Positions 35,471-43,258 of a stretch of DNA of 64,000 bases are shown here, one piece after another (the stretch's first letter is position 1; each line of letters starts with the position of its first letter). Made by a program: the position numbers and the translations under genes. Origin of the DNA: CAWCTD01 sp963798455 (GTDB lineage: Bacteria > Acidobacteriota > Terriglobia > Bryobacterales > Bryobacteraceae); contig CAWCTD010000003.1 in the NCBI GenBank assembly GCA_963798455.1, positions 2,108,001-2,172,000 on the forward strand. Direction: 5' to 3'. The notes beneath the pieces are model-generated. The model was not told the origin of the DNA and did not search any database. It saw nothing but the letters and a program-made list of their open reading frames with translations.

Positions 35471-36447
35471 CGCAGGAAGGCCTGATCTACCTGAGATCCG
35501 TGGATCTTCACGTGGCATAGTGTACAGTTCTGATAGCGCGGGTTTCCCAAGTCGTGGAACCCCGGCGGGATGCCCCCCAGCGTGGGAGGCAGGGTTTGAA
35601 CCGTCGGAGCAGGCTTGTTGGCGTGGCACTCCAGGCAAACGAAGCGCACCTCGTGCCGCGTCAGCATGCGTGGGTTGGCCGAGCCGTGCGGCTCGTGGCA
35701 AGTCGTGCATCCTTCCAGCCGCACCGGGGCATGCTCGTAGGCGAACGGTCCGCGCTTGTCTCCGTGGCACCTCAAGCAACCCGGCTCGTTGGCCGATACG
35801 GTCCGGAGCGACCTGGGGAGCGAGGTGCCGTGCGGGTTGTGGCAGTCCACGCAGGACATGGCTCCTTCCGGCAGCTTGTGCGTGTAAGGCCGCTGGAACG
35901 CCGCCCATTCCTGGGTATGGCAGCCCGAACAGAGTTGATTCACGGCGGGGGCGGTGCGCGCCACCATCTGGGTTCCGCCCGACTTGTGGACCGAATGGCA
36001 GGAGGTGCAGCTCACCTGGTTCCGCGCATGGCCGCTCTGGATGCGCCCGACTTGCGTGGGTTGATTGAGGTGGCACCCCAGACAGATCTTGTCCGCCTGA
36101 GCGACGGGCAAGGTAGCCGGATTGCGGATGTCCTTCTTGTCCGCTGACTCGGCGTGGACGCTCCCCGGCCCGTGGCAGGACTCACAGGCTTTTCCCTTCC
36201 ACTGCGGCCGCCGCACCCCCTTTTCGACCGCCTCGTGCGGGTTCGACTGGAAGGCCTGGTAAATCTCATCGTGACAGGCCGCACAGGTGTCCGACCCGAC
36301 CGTGGTCGCGGGCTTCGGAGCCGCCTGCTGCGCGCCGGACAGAGCGGCGCCCAGAGCGACCGTAAGCAAAAAAGCCAAGAAGGGGCCTCCGATGATTCGG
36401 AGGCCCCTCCCGCCTTTTGAAAAGGGAAGCTGCCAGCTACTGAGCAT
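35467..36447 (-). CDS. MtrA/DmsE-like periplasmic decaheme c-type cytochrome
   Basis: About 326 residues with ten CxxCH motifs in order: CAACH, CESCH, CLGCH, CTSCH, CSGCH, CVDCH, CLRCH, CTTCH, CLECH, CTLCH. Ten hemes in about 300 residues is the DmsE/MtrA family arrangement, which threads through the outer-membrane barrel. The ATG at 36447 overlaps the upstream cytochrome gene stop by 11 bases and gives a signal peptide (LRIIGGPFLAFLLTVALGAALSGAQQ) with Lys/Arg before the hydrophobic core. A perfect hairpin lies within its first codons (separate entry). It is the middle gene of the conduit. Confidence 0.93.
   Translation of the reverse strand: MLSSWQLPFSKGGRGLRIIGGPFLAFLLTVALGAALSGAQQAAPKPATTVGSDTCAACHDEIYQAFQSNPHEAVEKGVRRPQWKGKACESCHGPGSVHAESADKKDIRNPATLPVAQADKICLGCHLNQPTQVGRIQSGHARNQVSCTSCHSVHKSGGTQMVARTAPAVNQLCSGCHTQEWAAFQRPYTHKLPEGAMSCVDCHNPHGTSLPRSLRTVSANEPGCLRCHGDKRGPFAYEHAPVRLEGCTTCHEPHGSANPRMLTRHEVRFVCLECHANKPAPTVQTLPPTLGGIPPGFHDLGNPRYQNCTLCHVKIHGSQVDQAFLR
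36381..36408 (-). promoter_or_regulatory. Perfect 12-bp hairpin at the 5' end of the MtrA-like gene
   Basis: aggggcctccga and tcggaggcccct are exact complements separated by tgat. On the coding strand the stem is followed, after about eight bases, by TTTTTT. It lies about 40 bases inside the MtrA-like gene and about 30 bases beyond the stop of the preceding cytochrome gene. Such a strong stem between two co-transcribed genes could act as an attenuator, a partial terminator or an RNA-stability element that sets the ratio of surface to periplasmic cytochrome. Confidence 0.55.
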
Positions 36448-38467
36448 GCACTTTATCGAGGGAGAAGTCGGCAGAGGGTCCGTGGCAGGCGGCGCAGCTC
36501 TCACCCAGCCTGGTGGTGTTGGCCAGCGCGTGCGATGCCGCGTACACGGTGGTGTGGCAACCGGTGCAAGCCGCCGTGGTCGGAAGATCCGGATTCAGCA
36601 GACCGCGCGGGTCCACTACCGGGAGCAGACCGTCCTGAAGCGGCAACTGTTGCGAGTTGTTCACGTGGCAGGCCGCGCAGTCTCGGCGGTCGCCGGGGAA
36701 GCGGACATCGTTGAAGCTGGTCGTCCCGATGGTGTAATCGGAGGTTAGATTCTCGCCGGTGTGGATCTTGTGGATCAGGACCACGAAGTCGATGGCCTGC
36801 GGCGGCAGCGTGGAACCCGCCGGGCTGGCGGCCGTCGCATTCGGGTTGTGGCAGACGGAGCAATACTGGGCATTGTTGCGATTCCCTCCGTGGAGCGAGA
36901 GGAAGGCGTGGCACTGGTTGCAGTTGTTCGTGGAGACAATCGTGCGCCGCGGCACCACCTTGGAGCCGTCCACCGAGAAGGCCAGCATCTGGTTGTAGCC
37001 AAAATCGCGGACGGTCTGCTGCTTCAAGGTGCCAGGCAGGATGGTGATGCTTCGATAGCCCTCGACTCCGATCGTATAGCTGCCTGTGGCGCCGGCCGGA
37101 ATCGGGGTTGTCATGGTATAGGAATAGCTCCCGTCCGAGTTGGTCTGCGTCGTCGAGGCGACGACATTCTCCTGGTAGGACGAAGGAAAGTCGGTATTCG
37201 GGCCGGCGATGAGGAACCTCACCCGGTCCATCTGCGCTATGGGAATGGGGCTGCCCGCCTTGTTCTTCACGGTAAAATTCACCGTCGGCTTCTGGCCCGC
37301 CGCGGTGTTGGTAATTCCGTTCAGCCCGAAGACGGTACCAGGTAGGTAGCTGGATTCAGTCGGAACTACGTGCGCGCCCATGACCGAGAGGTCAAACTCC
37401 AGCTCGCCCTGGGGGTTGTGGCAGTTGCCACACTGGTTGTTCGAGATCTGTGGGAGGTCGGCATGGTTGGCGCCCGTGGCGAAATTGACGTTATCGTGGC
37501 AGGCGCCGCAGGCCGCCTGGTTCGGCTTCAAGTAGGCTGTCGCCTGGGCCGCGCCCGTATTCTGCTCGTGGCAGAAGGTGCACCGTCTGGGATCGGCGGG
37601 GAAGACCACCGTGGAGAAGTCTTGTACCGCCTGGGCGTTGCCAATAATGATGTAGGGCTTGCCGGCCACCACGCTGGGAAGCTGCGAGCCCATGTGGATC
37701 TTGTGGATCATGACCGGCATGTCCACCGAGTTACCGGTATCCGGATCGACGGTTTGGGGCTGGTGGCACAGGATGCAGACCTCCATGTCCTTGCGCCCCG
37801 TAGTCCCGTGGGCGCTCAGGTTCTGGTGGCACTTGTTGCACGAGACGGTCTTGATGACGTCGCGCGTGACCGTCACCTTGGAGCCGTCAGGCACGAAGTT
37901 GTAGGTCGTATCGGCCAGGTAGGTCGAGAGATCGAACTCCGTCAGGTTGCGGTTGCCGTAGAGGCCGACGGTGTGGGTCACTGTCTGGTCGTAGCCGGCC
38001 GGAAGCTTGGTCTTGAAGGTGTAGATGTACTCCCCGTCCGTCACCTTGGTGTACGTGCCGCCGCTGTCCGTGCCAGCCTGAACTGCGCTGTTTCCGGTGA
38101 TAGGGCTGGTCTGCGTACGCGTGGTGTAGGCCAGGTACTGCGTCTGCCCCTTGGGAATGCGCGCCAGGATGAAGCTGGTGCTCACACTGCCGGGAGTGTA
38201 AATCCCGTCCCGGTCGAGAGGCAGGCCCTTGGGGTCGCTCATCTTGAAGTCGGCTTTGACTGTGCCGTCCGTCGCCACGCTCACCGAGACGATGCTCAGC
38301 ACCAGACCGGGTCGGACGAACGACACCAGGTTGGCGTCCGCATAGTATGCCTTATCCTGTTTGGTGAATTCCGGTCCGTCGGCGCTCACCAGGTAAACCG
38401 CGCTGGCCGCCAGCAGCAACAGTGCAGCCAGCCGAATGCCCCATGTTCTTATTGCCAATTTATGCAC
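36437..38467 (-). CDS. OmcA/MtrC-family decaheme c-type cytochrome
   Basis: A 676-residue exported cytochrome with ten CxxCH motifs in two groups of five: CNKCH, CILCH, CTFCH, CGACH, CGNCH, then CNQCH, CSVCH, CAACH, CTGCH, CAACH. Each group is preceded by a beta-rich domain (residues about 30-215 and 330-490), the four-domain plan of MtrC/OmcA. The VLIHKIHTGENL and MIHKIHMGSQL motifs are typical of the family. I chose GTG at 38467 because gaggagaactgaa stands right before it. It gives the signal VHKLAIRTWGIRLAALLLLAASAVYLVSADG. There is no lipobox Cys, unlike Shewanella MtrC, so attachment to the cell surface may depend on the barrel. First gene of the conduit operon. Confidence 0.92.
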   Translation of the reverse strand: MHKLAIRTWGIRLAALLLLAASAVYLVSADGPEFTKQDKAYYADANLVSFVRPGLVLSIVSVSVATDGTVKADFKMSDPKGLPLDRDGIYTPGSVSTSFILARIPKGQTQYLAYTTRTQTSPITGNSAVQAGTDSGGTYTKVTDGEYIYTFKTKLPAGYDQTVTHTVGLYGNRNLTEFDLSTYLADTTYNFVPDGSKVTVTRDVIKTVSCNKCHQNLSAHGTTGRKDMEVCILCHQPQTVDPDTGNSVDMPVMIHKIHMGSQLPSVVAGKPYIIIGNAQAVQDFSTVVFPADPRRCTFCHEQNTGAAQATAYLKPNQAACGACHDNVNFATGANHADLPQISNNQCGNCHNPQGELEFDLSVMGAHVVPTESSYLPGTVFGLNGITNTAAGQKPTVNFTVKNKAGSPIPIAQMDRVRFLIAGPNTDFPSSYQENVVASTTQTNSDGSYSYTMTTPIPAGATGSYTIGVEGYRSITILPGTLKQQTVRDFGYNQMLAFSVDGSKVVPRRTIVSTNNCNQCHAFLSLHGGNRNNAQYCSVCHNPNATAASPAGSTLPPQAIDFVVLIHKIHTGENLTSDYTIGTTSFNDVRFPGDRRDCAACHVNNSQQLPLQDGLLPVVDPRGLLNPDLPTTAACTGCHTTVYAASHALANTTRLGESCAACHGPSADFSLDKVHAQ

Positions 38468-38840
38468 TTCAGTTCTCCTCAACCGCCGGACTCGCCACTT
38501 CTTCCGGCCCATTCGTTCAACCGTGTGGACGCCCTGCCGCTCTGACGCAGGAAACCACACCAGACGCCTGAACTAATATGACCTCACAGCAGGACTCGGC
38601 CCAAATCGCATTTTCGAGTTGAAGAGGGTATCATCTCTTTTTTTTGCAAAGACATGTGGACACTACCCGACGGGACGACCTTCGATCTGAACACGCGACT
38701 GGGGCAAATGGCCTACTCACTGCGTTAAATCCCACACCGTTGTGTCGAAAATCGCATCGAATGGAGTGCAAAACTCAACAATCAACCGGCAGAGAAACCC
38801 CTCGGCAAACAGGCGGTGCGCCAGAGCGAGGACCAGCTCC

Positions 38841-39224
38841 AAAAGAGGCCTGCCGGGCTGTAAGCCGGTTTCTGTGCCCTGGCGGGTGGCAGCCATTCGT
38901 CTGGGCCCGGCATTACTGACGGGCTCGAGCGACCTACCCGAGAGTCGAACGGAGCGGGCAACTCCTCCTCTCCTATTTGGTCTTGCTCCGCGTGGGGTTT
39001 TCCCTGCCGAGCCAGATTGCTCTGCTCGCGGTGCGCTCTTACCGCACCTTTTCACCCTTACCCCCATTCCGGGGGCGGTATATTTTCTGTGGCACTGTCC
39101 GTGAAACCCGCTTTGAGCGAGTCTCCCCGGCCGTTAGCCGGCACGCTGCCCTGCGGAGACCGGACTTTCCTCCCGCGGCCCAGGGCATCCCGAACCGCGA
39201 GCGACTGCCCGCCCGACAAGCCTC
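38841..39224 (-). ncRNA. rnpB: RNase P RNA, bacterial type A
   Basis: The catalytic RNA of tRNA 5' processing. On the minus strand the core is intact: gaggaaagtccgg of helix P3/P4, ccacagaaaa near the centre, ggtaagggtgaaaaggtg, and the 3' gaaaccggcttacagc. The 5' end GAGGCTTGTCGGGC (from 39224) pairs with 3' GCCCGGCAGGCCTC (to 38845), defining helix P1 and both ends; a short U run follows. Length about 380 nt, as for type A. A possible -10 (gataat) lies just upstream of the 5' end at 39232-39237. The gene lies between the divergent OmpA-like gene and the cytochrome operon. Confidence 0.95.
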
Positions 39225-39393
39225 ACGCCTATTATCCCCCCTTTTGGGCCTCGTGGAGCGCACCGTGTGACATAAGTAGACCAGAATATCCCTTTTTGTA
39301 GTATATTCGTTTTAATTGGGGTTTCTAACCCCGGGAGCAGGCCTGCAATGCCTGTTGCCATCCATTCCATATCGAAATGAAGGAGAACCAATC

Positions 39394-42135
39394 ATGCCGC
39401 GCCACTGGGGTCCGCTGTTACTCGCTCTTTTGGCTGTGTTCGCGCTCACCGCAGGCTTGTTCGCGCAGGGCTTGACGACGACAGCTACAAAGGACAACTG
39501 GGAGGAGATCAACTTCGAGTTCGATTCGTCGATTCTGTCGGACGGGTACCCAAGCCTGTTGCGTTTGGCTGAGCTGCTGAACCAGCACCCTGACTACAAG
39601 CTGCGAATTGAGGGACATACCGATTCGGCGGGTTCCGATCAGTACAACGATAAGCTGTCCCTGGCGCGCGCCGACACAGTCAGGAGTTTCCTGGTGAAGT
39701 ACGGCGCCAAGGCTGAGCAGGTTGAAACCGTGGGTCGCGGCAAGCGGGTTCCGGAGGTCGACAACAAAACCAGGGAAGGCCGATTCATGAACCGGCGCGC
39801 CGTGCTCACATTGACGGACGCTCAAGGCAGGGTTATCAGCGCCGGGGGAGTCGGCGACGCCATCAAGGCGCTCACGGAGGCCACCAGCCAGAGCAAGCTG
39901 TGCTGCGAGGACATTCTGAAGAAGCTTGACAAGCTGGATGACATCCTGGCGATGCTGAAGGACCTCAGGAATGAGAATGACCGGCTGAAGCAGGACGTCG
40001 CCGCGCTGAAGCAGGATTCCGACGCGTTGAGGAAGGCCCAGGCTGGAGTCCAGCAGCAGGTGGCGCAACTGCCCAAGCCTCCCGAGCGCCAGGAACTGGC
40101 CCAAATGATGGAGAGCACGGCGCAGAAGGCGATCGAGGCGGCCAGGCCCAAGCGGTTCCAGCTCCTGGGGCTGAACGTGGGGCCGGATACGACCGGCAAC
40201 CTCACCGTGAACGGCAGAGCCCGGTTCTTCACGCCGGTAGGCGACAACTTCGGGCTGCAGGCCGGAGCGGAGTACTTCCGCTTCCTGGGCCGGCAGGAGG
40301 GCCAGTTCGATGTGGGTTTAGTGGACCGGTACAAGAACTTCCAGGCCGGCCTGTTCTCCAGCTTCAAGCGCGTGCAACTGAAGGAGTACGGCTCGGGCGG
40401 CACTTTGGGGCAGGCGTCGGTGGCCATGGACTACCTCTTTGGCCGGGGCCGCATCGGCATGTTCGGCACAAAGTCCTTCCTGGACGACCCCGTTGTCAGC
40501 CGGCTGGAACTCCGGCCCGGCGTCTTCCGGGAGACCTACCTCAAGGTGGTGGACCAGGTCGGCGGCAGCACGCAAATCGGCCTTTACAAGGATGCCTTCA
40601 TCGAGGGTAATCTCGGCGCGCTGTTCCGGCAGGGGGGCAGTACCCGCCCGGGAGGCACCGTGCGCTTCGTCCAGCCTATTAATTCTCACTGGGCCTTCAC
40701 GGTGGAAGGGGGCTTGAATGAAACGCTGGTGGGCAACAACGACAGCGGCCGCTTCGCGGTCGGTCTCCAGTTCGGCAACTGGATCCGGCCGAAGGAGTTC
40801 GCGGGCCTGAAGCAAGCGGTCCCCATGGAAGTCCCACGCATCCGGTACGAGATTCTGACGCGCACGGTCGGCAACAGCCCGCCCGTGGCTGACGCCGGAC
40901 CCGACCAGATCGGCGTGCAGGCCGGGCTGATTCAGCTCGACGGCTCCGCTTCCTACGATCCGGATGGCGATCCGATCACGTTCGCCTGGGCACAAACCAG
41001 CGGACCGGCTGTGTCGCTGACCGGCGCCAACACGGCCAAGGCCAGCTTCACGGCCGCCGCGAGCACCACTTATGCATTCCGACTGACTGTGAAGGACGAC
41101 AAGGGCGCGGAGAGCCGGGCCCGCGTGACAGTCACAGTGACCGCCCAGAGGCCCAACGTCCGCATCCTGGGCTTTACCGCGACGCCGGTCAACATCAACC
41201 CTGGCGAAGCCTCAACCCTTGCCTGGCAGACCGAGAATGCCACCGAGGTCAGCATCAGCGGCATCGGGGCGGTGCAGCTTAACGGCACGGCAACCGTGTC
41301 GCCCACCGCAACAACCACCTACACCCTGACCGCAAAGAACCAGTTCGGCGAGGTCAACGCGACCGCTACAGTGCAGGTGACGTTGGGCCAGGTGCCCCGC
41401 ATTCTGCGCTTCGCCGCCACCCCCACCGAGATTCTGCCGACTGAGCAGGCCTCGCTGGTCTGGCAGGTGGAGAACGCCACCAGCGTGACCATCTCGGGCA
41501 TCGGCAACGTCAACCCGACCGGGACGTCGACGGTCTCTCCGTCCGACACCACTACCTATACGCTCACGGCCACAAACCAGTACGGCCAGGTCTCGGCCAC
41601 CGCCACGGTGAGCGTGATCAAGCCGGTGAAGATCCTCAACTTCGTCGCCGATCCCGCGCGCGTTGCGAAGGTGGGTGACGCGACAACGTTGAGCTGGCAA
41701 ACCGAGAACGCCACCGATGTGGTGATCACCGGCGTCGGCTCGGTGCCGGTGAATGGCTCCATCGCGGTCAAGCCGCCGTCCGACGTGAGCTACACTCTCA
41801 TCGCCTATGGCAAGCGTTCGCAGGTGACGGCCATGGTCATCGTCCGCGTCGGCGGCAACAACGCTCCGGTGGCGAACGCGGGGCCGGATCAGTTCACTTC
41901 GAAGGAGGACGTCACGCTGGATGGCTCCCGGTCCTACGATCCGGATGGCGATCCCCTCACCTACTCGTGGCGGGTGGTTGGCAACCTCCCGGCGCAGATC
42001 TTCGGCGCCAACACGGCAACACCGAGCGTCAGGCTCTCTCAAGGTCATGGGGTCTACACCTTCGAGTTGACCGTGGCCGACGACAAGCGGGCCACCAGTT
42101 CGTCAACCACCAGGGTGGATTTCACCGACCCGTAA
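39394..42135 (+). CDS. Large OmpA-family surface protein with PKD and Ig-like domains
   Basis: A 913-residue exported protein. The signal peptide (LLLALLAVFALTAGLFAQG) is followed by an OmpA peptidoglycan-binding domain (INFEFDSSILSDGYPSLLRLAELLNQHPDYKLRIEGHTDSAG, then SLARADTVRSFLVKYGAKAEQVETVGRGKRVP, then NRRAVLTL). A predicted coiled coil (residues about 180-250, KLDKLDDILAMLKDLRNENDRLKQDVAALKQD) leads to a beta-rich region of about 250 residues. Then come a PKD domain (PPVADAGPDQIGVQAG), three similar Ig-like repeats (each starting with ILxFxATPxxI/V and ending TTYTLTAxNQxGQV) and a final PKD domain. The ATG at 39394 follows gaaggagaacc. OmpA at the N-terminus and repeats at the C-terminus suggest a wall-anchored protein projecting outward. 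Confidence 0.88.
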   Translation: MPRHWGPLLLALLAVFALTAGLFAQGLTTTATKDNWEEINFEFDSSILSDGYPSLLRLAELLNQHPDYKLRIEGHTDSAGSDQYNDKLSLARADTVRSFLVKYGAKAEQVETVGRGKRVPEVDNKTREGRFMNRRAVLTLTDAQGRVISAGGVGDAIKALTEATSQSKLCCEDILKKLDKLDDILAMLKDLRNENDRLKQDVAALKQDSDALRKAQAGVQQQVAQLPKPPERQELAQMMESTAQKAIEAARPKRFQLLGLNVGPDTTGNLTVNGRARFFTPVGDNFGLQAGAEYFRFLGRQEGQFDVGLVDRYKNFQAGLFSSFKRVQLKEYGSGGTLGQASVAMDYLFGRGRIGMFGTKSFLDDPVVSRLELRPGVFRETYLKVVDQVGGSTQIGLYKDAFIEGNLGALFRQGGSTRPGGTVRFVQPINSHWAFTVEGGLNETLVGNNDSGRFAVGLQFGNWIRPKEFAGLKQAVPMEVPRIRYEILTRTVGNSPPVADAGPDQIGVQAGLIQLDGSASYDPDGDPITFAWAQTSGPAVSLTGANTAKASFTAAASTTYAFRLTVKDDKGAESRARVTVTVTAQRPNVRILGFTATPVNINPGEASTLAWQTENATEVSISGIGAVQLNGTATVSPTATTTYTLTAKNQFGEVNATATVQVTLGQVPRILRFAATPTEILPTEQASLVWQVENATSVTISGIGNVNPTGTSTVSPSDTTTYTLTATNQYGQVSATATVSVIKPVKILNFVADPARVAKVGDATTLSWQTENATDVVITGVGSVPVNGSIAVKPPSDVSYTLIAYGKRSQVTAMVIVRVGGNNAPVANAGPDQFTSKEDVTLDGSRSYDPDGDPLTYSWRVVGNLPAQIFGANTATPSVRLSQGHGVYTFELTVADDKRATSSSTTRVDFTDP

Positions 42136-42143
42136 ACACCCCA

Positions 42144-42167
42144 GGGGGCGGGTCCCGGCCCGCCCCC
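42144..42167 (+). terminator. GC-rich hairpin after the OmpA-like gene
   Basis: gggggcggg-tcccgg-cccgccccc: a perfect 9-bp stem, starting nine bases after the stop. No T-tract follows (aattcg), so it may be a pause or stability element rather than a strict intrinsic terminator. Confidence 0.5.
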
Positions 42168-42217
42168 AATTCGTGAGGATGGCCGCTTCGCTACACTGGA
42201 AGTGAGGGGGGATTGCT

Positions 42218-43156
42218 ATGTCACGAATAATGACGATTGCTCTCTTTATCTGCCTGCTGGGTTTGGCGCCGCTGCTGCCGGCCCAGACGGCGATGACCAA
42301 CGAGGACCTGGTCAAGCTGGCCAAATCCGGCCTCAGCGAAGAGTTCATTCTGAACCTGGTCAAGCAGCAACCGACTGGCTTCTACACGGATGCAGGCCGC
42401 CTTGTGGAGCTCAAGAACAGCGGCGTCAGTGAGCCCGTGATCCTGGCCGCTGTTAGGAAGAATCCTCCCCAGGAGCCGCTCACGACCTACGGGTTCCTGC
42501 AGCTTGTAAATGCCAAGTTCTCCGAGAATTTCCTACTGGAGATTCTGAACCTCCAGCCGGCCAGGATCGCCACCGACACGTCCAATATCATCCAGTTGAA
42601 GCAGGCCGGCGTCAGCGAGCGCGTTCTGGCCGCCATCCTGGCCCAGGGCGGCAAAGAGGTGCCGCAGGGCACGGCCATCACCGTCAGAACGATCGACGAG
42701 ATTGACTCGAGGACAAGCAAACAGGGCGACACGTTCAAGGCCAGCCTGGACGAGCCCTTGACTGTGAACGGCGACGTGATTGCGCCCAAGGGCGCCGATG
42801 CGGCCGTGAAGCTGGTGCAGTCCAAGGAATCGGGCAAGCTGACGGGCAGAACCGAACTGACGGTGGAGCTTGCTTCGGTTACGATCAACGGCAAGCCCGT
42901 GGTCTTCAATACTTCTTCGGTGTCTCAGGCGAGCGGCTCACAAGGCAAGAAGACGGCCGAAACGGCGGCGGCGGTCGGCGCGGTCGGAGCCATCATCGGC
43001 GCGATCGCCGGGGGAGGCAAGGGCGCTGCGATTGGCGCCGGCTCCGGTGCGGCCGTGGGCGCGGGCTCGCAGGTATTTCTGGGCGGAGAGCGGGTGCGCA
43101 TCCCGTCGGAAACGGTTCTCACCTTCACCACCGACGCGGCAGTCAAGGTCCAGTAG
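42218..43156 (+). CDS. Exported protein with repeated helical motif and glycine-zipper region
   Basis: A 312-residue protein, signal peptide TIALFICLLGLAPLLPAQ. Three similar helical units of about 40 residues follow: LVKLAKSGLSEEFILNLVKQQPTGFYTDAGRLVELKNSGVSEPVILAAVRKN, FLQLVNAKFSENFLLEILNLQPARIATDTSNIIQLKQAGVSERVLAAIL, both of the pattern (Ser/Ala)-x-x-x-(Leu/Val). A beta domain starting GTAITVRTIDEIDSRTSKQGDTFKASLDEPLTVNGDVIAPKGA precedes a Gly/Ala-rich glycine-zipper stretch (AAAVGAVGAIIGAIAGGGKGAAIGAGSGAAVGAG) and a final FLGGERVRIPSETVLTFTT. The beta plus zipper layout is common in acidobacterial exported proteins; function unknown. Confidence 0.72.
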   Translation: MSRIMTIALFICLLGLAPLLPAQTAMTNEDLVKLAKSGLSEEFILNLVKQQPTGFYTDAGRLVELKNSGVSEPVILAAVRKNPPQEPLTTYGFLQLVNAKFSENFLLEILNLQPARIATDTSNIIQLKQAGVSERVLAAILAQGGKEVPQGTAITVRTIDEIDSRTSKQGDTFKASLDEPLTVNGDVIAPKGADAAVKLVQSKESGKLTGRTELTVELASVTINGKPVVFNTSSVSQASGSQGKKTAETAAAVGAVGAIIGAIAGGGKGAAIGAGSGAAVGAGSQVFLGGERVRIPSETVLTFTTDAAVKVQ

Positions 43157-43226
43157 CGGCTCTACAGCAGCGAGTGGGGCGCCTTGGGCCTCAACTACGT
43201 TAGTTTCAGCGCAGGGTCAGGTTCGA

Positions 43227-43250
43227 GGGTGGGGAGGACTTTCCCCGCCC
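43227..43250 (+). terminator. Intrinsic terminator between convergent genes
   Basis: gggtggggag-gact-ttccccgccc: a ten-pair stem with two wobble pairs, followed on the plus strand by tttctgttt. It ends the plus-strand gene at 42218 and lies nine bases before the end of the convergent subtilase gene. Confidence 0.6.
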
Positions 43251-43258
43251 TTTCTGTT

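Noticed and set aside
35471..36076. Upstream extension of the barrel gene frame (about 200 more residues)
   Set aside because: It runs antisense-like through the decaheme gene in another frame; the ATG at 35470 gives a proper signal peptide and a four-base overlap.
38624..38646. Terminator-like stem with T8 on the plus strand (agag...ctctttttttt)
   Set aside because: The stem is only about five pairs and no plus-strand gene ends here.
38641..38665. Possible sigma-54 promoter upstream of the cytochrome operon (ttgcaaagacatgtgg read on the minus strand)
   Set aside because: The essential GG of the -24 element is absent at the right spacing.
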